NCBI GenBank assembly: GCA_903871875.1
Contig: CAIQIR010000039.1
Location: 62,001-126,000, forward strand
From: an uncultured Schlesneria sp.
Lineage (GTDB): Bacteria > Planctomycetota > Planctomycetia > Planctomycetales > Planctomycetaceae
DNA: 64,000 nt
Direction: 5' to 3'
The notes beneath the pieces are model-generated. The model did not search any database. It was not told the origin of the DNA and saw only the letters and a program-made list of their open reading frames with translations. Of this stretch, positions 17,966 through 25,734 are shown one piece after another. The translations under genes and the position numbers were made by a program. Numbering within the stretch: position 1 is the stretch's first letter; each line of letters begins with the position of its first letter.

Positions 17966-18973
17966 ATGCGGATTGCACTGGACGCAATGGGCGGCGATTT
18001 CGGCCCCCAGCCCAATTTTGATGGAGCGATTGCGGCGCTTGGGGAAAATCCGGAATTGTGCGTCACGCTAGTGGGTGACGCTTCGACGCTCGAGTCTCTC
18101 GTTGCGCAGTCCGGGTTCTCGGCGGATCGACTAACGGTTTGCCCCGCCGAAGGTTGGGTTGAAATGGGCGAAAAGCCTGTGGATGCCCTGCGGAAAAAGC
18201 CGAATTGTTCGATCATTGTCTGCTGGCAGTTGATGGCGACGCAACAGGTCGACGCTGTTGTCAGTGCCGGGCATACTGGCGCGGTGGTGGCGGCTGGTCT
18301 GCGGACGCGCCTGTTTCTCAAAGGGGTGAAACGCCCCGGGATTGCCGTTGTCTTGCCGACAACGAAAGGCAAAACTGTGCTCATGGACGTCGGGGCCAAT
18401 CCTGGCGCTCGTCCCGAGCATTTGGTTCAGTACGGCACGATGGGCTCGATTTACGCCCGCGAGGTATTGGGGATCGAGCAACCAACGGTCGGTTTGATGA
18501 ATATCGGTAGCGAAGACGGTAAGGGGACCGACGATGTGCGGGCTTCGCATGCGCTGTTTTCTCGTAGTCCGTTTCGTCAGCGTTTCGTGGGCAACGTCGA
18601 GGGGCGTGATCTTTACCAGGGCGGTGCGGACGTTGTCATCTGCGAAGGTTTCGTCGGCAACGTGTTGCTGAAGGCCGCTGAAGGCATGGTCGATATGCTG
18701 ATGAAGACGGTTTCCGCCGAGGTTTTGAATTCGCTTGATGTTGAGCGGCCGCGGGCGGTGGAAGCGTTCAAGATGCTTGGTCGGCGATTCGAATATCACG
18801 AGGCAGGGGGAGCGCCGTTGCTCGGCATCGACGGTATCGCAATTATCTGCCACGGATCAAGTAATTCACGGTCGATTTACAACGCGCTGCGCGTGGCGAC
18901 AACGCTGAAAAGTCGGCGAATCAACGAACAGATTGTCGACGAGCTTTCCGCTGACCCGGGTAGTGCGGGTTGA
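17966..18973 (+). CDS. plsX: Phosphate acyltransferase PlsX
   Basis: The 335-residue protein begins MRIALDAMGGDFGP, the diagnostic PlsX N-terminus. It also contains VVSAGHTGAVVAAG, LMDVGANPGARPEHL, IGSEDGKGTD, VEGRDLYQGGADVVICEGFVGN and HGSSN near the end. PlsX converts acyl-ACP to acyl phosphate at the membrane surface, supplying PlsY for phosphatidic acid synthesis. Length matches the family. It lies between rpmF and fabD with a 3-base gap to the latter's frame, in a typical fatty-acid/phospholipid cluster. No strong ribosome binding site precedes the ATG, consistent with coupling to rpmF. Confidence 0.97.
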   Translation: MRIALDAMGGDFGPQPNFDGAIAALGENPELCVTLVGDASTLESLVAQSGFSADRLTVCPAEGWVEMGEKPVDALRKKPNCSIIVCWQLMATQQVDAVVSAGHTGAVVAAGLRTRLFLKGVKRPGIAVVLPTTKGKTVLMDVGANPGARPEHLVQYGTMGSIYAREVLGIEQPTVGLMNIGSEDGKGTDDVRASHALFSRSPFRQRFVGNVEGRDLYQGGADVVICEGFVGNVLLKAAEGMVDMLMKTVSAEVLNSLDVERPRAVEAFKMLGRRFEYHEAGGAPLLGIDGIAIICHGSSNSRSIYNALRVATTLKSRRINEQIVDELSADPGSAG

Positions 18974-18985
18974 AAGTTGAGGGGT

Positions 18986-19897
18986 ATGGTGGCCAAGACC
19001 GCGTTCCTGTTTCCGGGGCAGGGGGCTCAGCATGTGGGGATGGGCAAGGTCATCTCCTCGCGATTTCCTGCTGCGAAAGCCCTTTACGACAAGGCGAACG
19101 AGATTCTTGGTTTCGACTTGGCGTCGCTCTGCTTTGAAGGGCCGGCCGAACGGCTTGATACCACGGTCATCAGCCAGCCGGCCTTGTTCGTCAGTAGTCT
19201 GGCCGCGCTCGAGATGCTGCGGGCGGAAAGTCCGGAGATTGTCGACAGTTGCGCGATGTCGGCTGGCTTAAGTCTGGGGGAATATACCGCGTTGGTGTTC
19301 GCAGGGGCGATGTCCTTCGAGGACGGGTTACGAGTCGTGCAGCGACGCGGCGAGGCGATGCAGCAGGCAGCGGACGCGAATCCTTCAGGGATGGTCAGCG
19401 CATTAATTCTGGGTCACGACCAGGTGGCCAAGGTTCGCGAGGACGCAACTGCAGCTGGCCAGATCTGGGTTGCCAACTATTTGTGTCCTGGAAATACCGT
19501 CTTGTCGGGCGACAAGCCGGCCTGTGCGAAAGCGGCCGAACTGATCGAGCAGGCAGGGGGCGGGGCCCGGATGTTGACGGTGGCGGGCGCATTCCATACG
19601 CCGCTGATGGGTTCGGCTTGTGAGCGACTGGAAGAGGTGTTGCGATCAGTGCCGATTCAGTCACCACGGATTCCTGTGGTTTCTAATGTCGACGCCAAGG
19701 TTCACGAGGGGGCTGATCGCGTGCGCGAGATCCTGGTGCGGCAAGTGACGCAACCAGTTCTGTGGGAAGGTTGTGTTCGGGAATTGCTGGCGCAGGGGTG
19801 CGACCGATTCTACGAAATCGGTCCGGGAAAAGTATTGAAGGGATTGATGAAGCGAATTGATCGTAAGGTCGAATGCCTGACAGTGAACGACGACTGA
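18986..19897 (+). CDS. fabD: Malonyl CoA-ACP transacylase
   Basis: The protein of about 303 residues opens with KTAFLFPGQGAQHVGMG, the FabD N-terminus with oxyanion Gln. The nucleophile motif reads GLSLGEYTALVFAGA, with Ser at residue 96; the usual GHSxG has Leu in place of His. The second catalytic residue lies in VAGAFHTPLM. FabD moves malonyl from CoA to ACP for chain elongation. The start is uncertain: ATG 18986 is used; GTG 18989 is better spaced from GAGGGG, and a TTG at 18977 is in frame. It is 12 bases after plsX, so the genes are presumably one transcript. Confidence 0.95.
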   Translation: MVAKTAFLFPGQGAQHVGMGKVISSRFPAAKALYDKANEILGFDLASLCFEGPAERLDTTVISQPALFVSSLAALEMLRAESPEIVDSCAMSAGLSLGEYTALVFAGAMSFEDGLRVVQRRGEAMQQAADANPSGMVSALILGHDQVAKVREDATAAGQIWVANYLCPGNTVLSGDKPACAKAAELIEQAGGGARMLTVAGAFHTPLMGSACERLEEVLRSVPIQSPRIPVVSNVDAKVHEGADRVREILVRQVTQPVLWEGCVRELLAQGCDRFYEIGPGKVLKGLMKRIDRKVECLTVNDD

Positions 19898-20010
19898 ACC
19901 TCGTTCGCTGAGCGGTCGGGAGGGGGCTGATTTGGGCTCTGGCCGCTCACGGGAAGGGCCATGGCAGAGGGCTTCCCTTTCGAATTCATCGGCGGATCTT
20001 TTCGTTGCGG

Positions 20011-20039
20011 TTTACACGACTCTGAAAACCCGGTATACC
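20011..20039 (+). promoter_or_regulatory. Candidate promoter for acpP-fabF
   Basis: TTTACA (20011-20016) and TATACC (20034-20039) are 17 bases apart. The -10 hexamer lies inside a perfect 10-base palindrome, CGGTATACCG (20031-20040), which could be a regulator site. It would give a leader of roughly 235 bases before acpP. Identified by eye. Confidence 0.4.
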
Positions 20040-20154
20040 GTGCCGACATCAGAGAAGGAACTGCATCTTAATTCGGTAATTTCACTTGTTCACTTTGTGC
20101 AGCAAGCAATGGGTGAATTGCCGGTTTGGTGAATGTCAGGGCTGACAGGTCTGT

Positions 20155-20187
20155 GACGAGGCATGTTCGATTCCTGCATGTCTCGTC
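20155..20187 (+). promoter_or_regulatory. Stem-loop in acpP leader (11-bp stem)
   Basis: GACGAGGCATG (20155-20165) pairs with CATGTCTCGTC (20177-20187), with a single G-U pair and an 11-base loop. No T run follows, so it is not an ordinary terminator. It lies about 93 bases before the acpP start. Confidence 0.45.
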
Positions 20188-20216
20188 GATAAATGCGGAA
20201 AAACCATGATAAAACA

Positions 20217-20239
20217 CCCAGTACGATGGCCGTGCTGGG
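20217..20239 (+). promoter_or_regulatory. Stem-loop just upstream of acpP
   Basis: CCCAGTACG (20217-20225) pairs with CGTGCTGGG (20231-20239) around a 5-base loop, with one wobble pair, and is followed by ATTTTC. It ends 28 bases before the acpP ribosome binding site. It could be a weak terminator/attenuator or an RNA-stabilising element. Confidence 0.45.
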
Positions 20240-20279
20240 ATTTTCGGATTACCAAGATTCGGCTCCAAAGGAGTGAGGC

Positions 20280-20516
20280 GTGGCGTCGTCGATTGAAGAG
20301 AAAGTCATCGGGATTGTCAGTGAACAACTGAATATTCCAAAAGAAGATATCAAATTGAACAGCGATTTCGTTGCTGATTTGAAGGCCGATTCGCTCGATT
20401 TGGTGGAACTCGTCATGGAGTTCGAAGACGAGTTTGGCGTTCAGATCCCTGAGTCGGATCAAGAAAAGATCAAATCTGTTGGTGATGCAGTCAAGTACAT
20501 CACGGAGAAGCAGTGA
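20280..20516 (+). CDS. acpP: Acyl carrier protein
   Basis: This 78-residue acidic protein starts at GTG 20280, preceded by AAGGAG with a 6-base spacer. It contains the ACP signature DLKADSLDLVELVMEFED. Ser38 is the expected site for the 4'-phosphopantetheine arm, and the C-terminal EFGVQIPESDQEKIKSVGDA is typical. ACP carries growing acyl chains for FabD, FabF and PlsX. fabF begins 4 bases after its stop. Its long, structured upstream region suggests separate transcription from rpmF-plsX-fabD. Confidence 0.98.
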   Translation: MASSIEEKVIGIVSEQLNIPKEDIKLNSDFVADLKADSLDLVELVMEFEDEFGVQIPESDQEKIKSVGDAVKYITEKQ

Positions 20517-20519
20517 CGG

Positions 20520-21758
20520 ATGTCCAGACGCGTCGTCGTGACAGGGATGTCGGTCATCACCGCTCTTGGCTCGGAGGTTTCCGAGTTTTGGGAGCGCCTG
20601 TGCGCGGGCAAAAGCGGTGTCGGCCGGCTGGAGCGATTTGATTGCTCCGACTTCAAGGTCAGCTTTGGTGGCGAAGTCAAAGACTTCCGCCCCGAAGACC
20701 ATTTTGATTCCAAAGAAGCCAAGCGGCTTGATCGTTTTAGTCAGTTTGCCTTAGCGTCGGCGCAAAAAGCGATTCATCAATCGGGTATCGATTTTCAGAA
20801 GATCGCCGATCCCTACCGCTGCGGTGTGATTATTGGCAGTGGCATCGGTGGCTTGAACGAGATCGAAGAACAGCACGCCAAGTTGTTCGACCGCGGTCCG
20901 TCGCGGGTTTCGCCGTTCATGATTCCGAAATTAATGGTCAATGCGGCTACCGGAAATATTTCGGTCCAATTTGGTTTGAAAGGCCCGAGCAGTGCGGTGG
21001 CGACGGCTTGCGCTTCGGCGACGAATGCAATTGGAGATGCTTACCGACTGATTCAGCACGACGTGGCTGATATCCTGATCGCCGGCGGAAGCGAAGCGGC
21101 GATCACGCCGATGGGGCTTTCGGGTTTCGCCAGAATGGGGGCTTTGTCGACTCGCAATGATTGTCCTCAATCGGCCAGTCGACCGTTCGATCGTGATCGA
21201 GATGGCTTTGTTCTGGCCGAAGGGGCCGGCGTGGTTGTCTTGGAAGAATATGAGCACGCGAAAAAACGGGGTGCCGCGATCCTGGGTGAAGTGCTTGGTT
21301 ACGGTGTCTCGTCTGACGGTTCCCATATGACGGCTCCTGACCCCGAAGGGACAGGAGCGGCCATGGCGATGAGTTTGGCGCTAAAGGATGCCCGGGTGGG
21401 TGTCGAAGAGGTCAGCTACATCAACGCGCACGGGACGAGTACGCCACTTGGTGACAAGGCTGAGACGAACGCCATTAAGCGAGTGTTTGGGGCGGAGTCA
21501 AAGCGAGTTTGTGTTTCGAGCACGAAAAGTCAGTTGGGGCATTTGTTGGGGGCTTCAGGTGGGGTTGAGTTTGTCATCTCCATTTTGGCGTTGTCGCATC
21601 ATGTCATCCCTCCAACCATTAATATGGAAACTCCCGATCCCGATTGTGATCTCGATTACGTTCCGAACAAGGCGCGTGGAATGCGGGTTAATCGGGTGAT
21701 GTCCAATAGTTTCGGTTTTGGCGGTCATAACGCCTGTTTGGTCGTGGGACGGGTGTGA
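20520..21758 (+). CDS. fabF: 3-oxoacyl-ACP synthase II
   Basis: The 412-residue protein starts RRVVVTGMSVITALG and has all KAS II catalytic residues. Cys164 lies in TACASATNAIG, His304 in NAHGTSTPLGD, and Lys336 and His341 in STKSQLGHLLGASG. The C-terminal FGFGGHNACLVVGR is also standard. It condenses malonyl-ACP with acyl-ACP to extend fatty acids. Length and order acpP-fabF are canonical. It is followed, after about 180 bases, by a related protein without the active-site cysteine, so this one is the working enzyme. Confidence 0.97.
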   Translation: MSRRVVVTGMSVITALGSEVSEFWERLCAGKSGVGRLERFDCSDFKVSFGGEVKDFRPEDHFDSKEAKRLDRFSQFALASAQKAIHQSGIDFQKIADPYRCGVIIGSGIGGLNEIEEQHAKLFDRGPSRVSPFMIPKLMVNAATGNISVQFGLKGPSSAVATACASATNAIGDAYRLIQHDVADILIAGGSEAAITPMGLSGFARMGALSTRNDCPQSASRPFDRDRDGFVLAEGAGVVVLEEYEHAKKRGAAILGEVLGYGVSSDGSHMTAPDPEGTGAAMAMSLALKDARVGVEEVSYINAHGTSTPLGDKAETNAIKRVFGAESKRVCVSSTKSQLGHLLGASGGVEFVISILALSHHVIPPTINMETPDPDCDLDYVPNKARGMRVNRVMSNSFGFGGHNACLVVGRV

Positions 21759-21936
21759 TGGCCAAGCCAGATCACATGGCGTTTTTTTCGTTATGATTCG
21801 CAATGTGATTGACGACGCCACTATTGGGCCGTGACACTTTTTGTGTGAAATGTGATAAGTTTTTGCCAGCCAATTTGATTGGCCTTTGCGTTCTTGCCAA
21901 ATCGATGGTTCGCTTGGCAGGACCGCTTGGACGTGG

Positions 21937-23280
21937 ATGATTGACGCCAACGAGCAAATAATTGTGACCAGATCCTCTTCGCCTCGAGAAGTTGTCATTA
22001 CCGGTATCGGGATTGTAAGCCCGATCGGGATTGGCATTAGTACGTTCTGGGAGAACCTCTCCCAGGGGCGATCTGGTATTGCTCATGGTAAATTATTCCC
22101 GGGATTTGCCGCGCCCGACGGAGTGGGCGGTGAAGTGCGAGAGTTCACCGATGAGTCGGCTCGTAAAGTTTATTTGAAAGAGCAACGCAAGAATCTGAAG
22201 GCGATGTGTCGCGAAATTCAGTTGGGCGTCGCCTCGGCCCTGCTCGCTTTGCAAAATGCGAACGTCAATCTGGAACAAATCAACCACGATCGTCTGGGGG
22301 TTGAGTTTGGCGCCAATTTGATGCTCAGTCCGCCTGAGGTTCTGTTGGAAGGTTGTTCGGCGTGCTGCGAAGAAGGAACCGACGTGTTCCAGAAATCTCG
22401 CTGGGGCCAGATGGGGTTAACCAAGCTGGAACCGCTGTGGTTGCTTCGATATCTGCCTAATATGCCGGCCTGTCACATCAGTATTTCCGCAGACGCCCGT
22501 GGTCCCAGCAATTCACTGACACTCGACGATGCGTCCGGTAACACTGTGGTGGGTGAAGCGATGCGAATCATCTTACGCGGCGACGCGGATTTGATGATCG
22601 TCGGTGTGACCGGAACGACGCTACATCCGATCAAAACTTTGCATCTGGCGCTATGGGACGATTTGGCTCGGACCCCAGAAGCTCCCGAATCGCGTGCTCG
22701 ACCGTTCGATCTGAATCGATCGGGGCGGGTTGTTGCCGAAGGTTCGTGTTCGTTCATTTTGGAAGATCGAGCGCACGCCGAACAGCGTGGTGCAAAGATC
22801 TGGGGCCGCGTGCTCGGAACCGGTTCGTCATGTGTGATGGATCCGCAAAAGGGTGCGAATTACCGCCTCGCGATGGCGAACGCCATGCGTGCCGCGTTGC
22901 GTGATGCCGGTTTGCGTCCTGATCAGATTGGGCATATCAACGCCCATGGCTTGGGGACGCGGGATGTCGATATTGCCGAATCTCAAGCGATCCTGGACGT
23001 ATTCGGAGATGATCTGGGGCGGCGCATTCCAGTCACGGCTATGAAAAGCTTCCTCGGTAACTCGGGAGCGGGTTCGGGATTGTTAGAGCTCGCCGGGTCG
23101 ATCGTGGGGTTGGCACACGGCGTGATTCCTTACACGCTGAACTACGAGACTCCTGATCCTGCTTGTCCTTTGAATGTGGTCTCCAAGGAACTGCTGGCGA
23201 CATCAAATCGGGTGGTCATGAGCGTTAACGTCACTCGCGTTGGGCAAGCGGCGGCTGCCATCGTCGAAGTGCAAAGTTAG
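21937..23280 (+). CDS. Ketosynthase-like protein lacking the active-site cysteine
   Basis: The 447-residue product is clearly a beta-ketoacyl synthase by overall order: REVVITGIGIVSPIG at the start, RPFDLNRSGRVVAEG, INAHGLGTRD, then TPDPACPLNVV. At the nucleophile position, fabF's TACASAT aligns with LDDASGN here, so Cys is replaced by Asp198. The first catalytic His is kept (His337) and the Lys is kept (Lys370), but the second His is Asn375 in FLGNSGAGSG. It may act like a chain-length-factor subunit, a decarboxylase, or a structural partner of FabF; none is proven. The ATG at 21937 is preferred to a TTG at 21886 because the family starts just after it. Confidence 0.85.
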   Translation: MIDANEQIIVTRSSSPREVVITGIGIVSPIGIGISTFWENLSQGRSGIAHGKLFPGFAAPDGVGGEVREFTDESARKVYLKEQRKNLKAMCREIQLGVASALLALQNANVNLEQINHDRLGVEFGANLMLSPPEVLLEGCSACCEEGTDVFQKSRWGQMGLTKLEPLWLLRYLPNMPACHISISADARGPSNSLTLDDASGNTVVGEAMRIILRGDADLMIVGVTGTTLHPIKTLHLALWDDLARTPEAPESRARPFDLNRSGRVVAEGSCSFILEDRAHAEQRGAKIWGRVLGTGSSCVMDPQKGANYRLAMANAMRAALRDAGLRPDQIGHINAHGLGTRDVDIAESQAILDVFGDDLGRRIPVTAMKSFLGNSGAGSGLLELAGSIVGLAHGVIPYTLNYETPDPACPLNVVSKELLATSNRVVMSVNVTRVGQAAAAIVEVQS

Positions 23281-23677
23281 TTCATCCGAGTCGGTTCGTC
23301 AGAAATGTTGAGCGGATGTTGGGGCGTTTCTTGGCCCGGCAGCTGAATTCTCTCTGGGTGACACCACCGTTGCAGTGTGTAGTCGGGTTCAGTGTGCCTC
23401 AGGCCAAGATTTCGTGTCGCTGGAAGTCGTCAAAAACCATCGTCGCGTTCGGTCAATCGCTCTCGGTGAAATCGTGGTATTTCTCCGGCGAAATGCCGAG
23501 CTCTGGGTTTAGGGAGCTGGCCCATTCGATCGGCCCATCGGTGACCATTGAGTGTGAAATGGCAGACGGGGCGTACTCGGTCGGCGCATTCCTGACGGTG
23601 CTGTTGTGTCGGGCTGCACCGGTTCCAGGAATCCATTCGATCGTGGAACCGGGTGGTCACTGATTTGAGGCGACCGC
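23281..23677. other. Gap between ketosynthase-like and TPR genes
   Basis: This stretch lies between a plus-strand stop and a minus-strand stop. Apart from the unassigned frame at 23316-23663, I see no RNA gene, repeat or clear terminator. Confidence 0.4.
23316..23663 (+). CDS. Unrecognised small ORF, possibly coding
   Basis: An open frame of 115 codons runs from an unspecified start near 23316 to a stop at 23663. Its codon choice (frequent TCG, GTC, ATC, CTG) resembles genuine genes nearby, but there is no clear ribosome binding site. The product (with FSGEMPSSGFRELAHSIG in the middle) matches no family I know. It lies directly after the ketosynthase-like gene on the same strand with a 35-base gap. 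It may be a real small protein, a decayed gene or chance. Confidence 0.3.
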   Translation: MLGRFLARQLNSLWVTPPLQCVVGFSVPQAKISCRWKSSKTIVAFGQSLSVKSWYFSGEMPSSGFRELAHSIGPSVTIECEMADGAYSVGAFLTVLLCRAAPVPGIHSIVEPGGH

Positions 23678-25096
23678 TTATTTGCTGCCGAATGACTGCA
23701 GGGCGAATTGAGCACCGCGATAAGCTGACAATTGGGTTTCCTTGGTCGTCAACACATGCTGGTAGAAGGCTGCGGCTTTCTCTTTGTCATTGGCTTGGGA
23801 GCGACGTTCGCCGATGAAATAGTAGGCTTCGCAGAGTTGGCGGCTTTTCAGGATCGGATCAGTGGTCTTGGTTACAAAATCCACAAGTTCCTTCTCGGAA
23901 ATCTTCCCATTCAGAAACAGCACCTGTGCATCGATCCAATCTCGATCTTTTTCCGGTTTGTTCATGCTAACGCTCGCAATCGCATCGATTGCGTCAGGCT
24001 TGCCCGCCAGCACCAGTGACCAGACTTTCCAGGGGGCCAGGTATCGCATTCCGTTCGCATCGATTTGGGACGCTTGGTCGAAAGAGGCATACGCCCCTTC
24101 GAAGTCCTTCGAGAAGTACTTGGCAAATCCCAGGTCCGCCTGTGCCACGGGGTTTTGCGGGTTGAGCTGCAGGGCTTGAGTATAGTCTTCAATGGCTCCG
24201 CGAACGTTGCCTTGTGACAGTCGGCAAGTTCCCCGAAGGCTGGTGAACAACGGGTTCCCTGGTTCGAGGCTCAGGGCTTTGGTGAAATCGGCTTCTGCCG
24301 CAGCCAGGTTTCCCAGCCCTTGGTTGGTGAAGCCCCGGTTGGTGTAAGCCGTGGCAAACGCAGGGTCGAGTTCGATCGCTTTGTTGAAATCGTTCAATGC
24401 CTCCTGTGCCTTGCCCTGTTGTTGCAGGAACAGTCCGCGATTGTTGTAGGCCAGTTGGTTGTTGAGCGTTTCCACTGCTGACGTAAATGTCGCCAGGGCT
24501 TTGTCCGTTTGTCCTGAAATGATGTAGCATTGAGCTAAGCCCATGTACGAACCCACGTGTCCAGGAAAGCTCTTGATGGCCGTCTGATAGTCTTCAATCG
24601 CGGAATTGAGGTCCTTGAGAAACAGATGGGCGTTGGCGCGTTGGTACAAAACATTAGCCCGCTGTTCAGGGGTCAATGTCGTCTTGCCGAGTACGGTTTT
24701 GGCGACCTCCAATGCAACATTGGCGTGGTCTTTCTTGTCTTCAAGGGTGGCCAGCGAGACCATTCCATAGAGGTAGGGAAGGTAGTAGTTGATCTCGGAT
24801 CCACCGCCAATTTTCAGCGATTCGCGGGAGTCCTCGATCCCTTCGCGGATCTCTTTCAGATCATGCTTCATGACGCCCAGTTCAACTCGTGAGCTGGCGC
24901 GAAGATACAATGCCGCATGGTCTTTCGGGTTTTGGGCGAGAATGCGGTTCGTCAGGTCCTTGGCGACCGCAAAGTCACCCTTGTCATAGGCCGTTCTCGC
25001 TTCCGCCCGCATTTTGTCTTGTTCGGGGGTGGGCTGCGCTGCGGCGATCGTTCCCCAACACAGAACAAGAACAATCATCCAATAGCGACCATGCAT
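23678..25096 (-). CDS. Exported TPR-repeat protein
   Basis: The 472-residue product has a signal peptide (MHGRYWMIVLVLCWGTIAAAQ). About nine or ten tetratricopeptide repeats follow, visible as ALYLRASSRVELG, AIEDYQTAIKSFPGHVGSY, ALNDFNKAIELDPAFATAY and AIEDYTQALQLNPQNPVAQ. ATG 25096 is chosen over a frame opening at 25288 because CGGAG lies 7 bases upstream and the signal peptide then comes first. TPR arrays bind other proteins; no catalytic domain is visible. It is alone on the minus strand, with nusA divergent and 640 bases away. Confidence 0.88.
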   Translation of the reverse strand: MHGRYWMIVLVLCWGTIAAAQPTPEQDKMRAEARTAYDKGDFAVAKDLTNRILAQNPKDHAALYLRASSRVELGVMKHDLKEIREGIEDSRESLKIGGGSEINYYLPYLYGMVSLATLEDKKDHANVALEVAKTVLGKTTLTPEQRANVLYQRANAHLFLKDLNSAIEDYQTAIKSFPGHVGSYMGLAQCYIISGQTDKALATFTSAVETLNNQLAYNNRGLFLQQQGKAQEALNDFNKAIELDPAFATAYTNRGFTNQGLGNLAAAEADFTKALSLEPGNPLFTSLRGTCRLSQGNVRGAIEDYTQALQLNPQNPVAQADLGFAKYFSKDFEGAYASFDQASQIDANGMRYLAPWKVWSLVLAGKPDAIDAIASVSMNKPEKDRDWIDAQVLFLNGKISEKELVDFVTKTTDPILKSRQLCEAYYFIGERRSQANDKEKAAAFYQHVLTTKETQLSAYRGAQFALQSFGSK

Positions 25097-25359
25097 GGTT
25101 GACTCCGGGATTTGGCTGGCGAATAAATTCGAAACTTTGCGGGCTGATGACGACCGAACGCTGGCATGATTCAATACGGAAACGGCTCGTGCGTCAACCT
25201 GTGGTTCTGAAACGATCTTAACGGGTTTACAGCACAGACGCGGCGGACCGCAGCGTTCAGTCTCGCATGATCGGTGGAAATCGTTCAATTATCAACGACA
25301 ATCGCTGGATCTTGGTACGGTACGTTGAGGCGCCAAGCGTCAGAACGAGGGCCAACTCC

Positions 25360-25388
25360 TTGACATCACGAGTGGTGGTCAGTATCGT
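25360..25388 (+). promoter_or_regulatory. Near-consensus sigma70 promoter upstream of nusA
   Basis: TTGACA (25360-25365) matches the -35 consensus exactly and TATCGT (25383-25388) matches four of six -10 positions, with the ideal 17-base spacer. Transcription would start near 25395, about 340 bases before nusA. Confidence 0.55.
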
Positions 25389-25562
25389 CATTCTCGCACG
25401 GAAGGGATGTTCCTCTGCAGGTCGACAGACACAATCACTCGTCTGAGGCGAATTTCGGTGGATGAGCATTCATGAAGTGCGGTATTGAGTCTCAGCTTAA
25501 GAGCGGGGGCATTGTCCATGTAGCCTGAAAATCGGCAGGTTTCTGGTCGGCACCGCGAATGG

Positions 25563-25580
25563 CAACCAGCTGTCTGGTTG
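25563..25580 (+). promoter_or_regulatory. Stem-loop in nusA leader
   Basis: CAACCAG (25563-25569) and CTGGTTG (25574-25580) form a perfect 7-bp stem with a CTGT loop, 44 bases before the terminator stem. Confidence 0.4.
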
Positions 25581-25623
25581 TGGGCAGGTGTCATGGTCGG
25601 CTCTTCGGAGTTTGGCTGCGAAC

Positions 25624-25650
25624 AAAGTGGGACTTGTGCCCGCTTTTTTT
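25624..25650 (+). terminator. Rho-independent terminator or attenuator before nusA
   Basis: AAAGTGGG (25624-25631) pairs with CCCGCTTT (25639-25646) with one wobble, around a 7-base loop, and the 3' side runs into seven T residues (25644-25650). It lies between the candidate promoter and the nusA start, so it either ends a small RNA or attenuates nusA-infB-rbfA transcription. Confidence 0.65.
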
Positions 25651-25734
25651 GTTTTCAGAGTCGATTTTTTTGAAGTCAGCAGTTGAAGTCGGTCGGTGTA
25701 GTGGTTTTCGCAGCTCGGCAGTAGAGGTAACACA

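Larger units (their letters stand above)
19898..20279. other. fabD-acpP intergenic region with candidate promoter and hairpins
   Basis: In many bacteria fabG occupies this position, but no reductase frame is present. The 382 bases hold a weak stem-loop just after fabD (TGAGCGGTC at 19909-19917 with GGCCGCTCA at 19941-19949), a promoter-like pair at 20011-20039 and two stem-loops upstream of acpP, listed separately. Confidence 0.55.
25097..25734. other. 638-base region upstream of nusA; structured leader or small RNA
   Basis: No protein gene is convincing here. The plus strand carries a near-consensus promoter (25360-25388), a perfect stem-loop (25563-25580) and a classical terminator (25624-25650), followed by the nusA start at 25735. 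In many bacteria rimP precedes nusA, but no rimP frame is found here. A transcript of about 250 bases ending at the terminator, or an attenuated nusA leader, would both fit. Confidence 0.55.

Noticed and set aside
20155-20187. TTCGATTCC-like loop that resembles a tRNA T-arm
   Set aside because: No acceptor, D- or anticodon arms can be built around it; it is a plain stem-loop.
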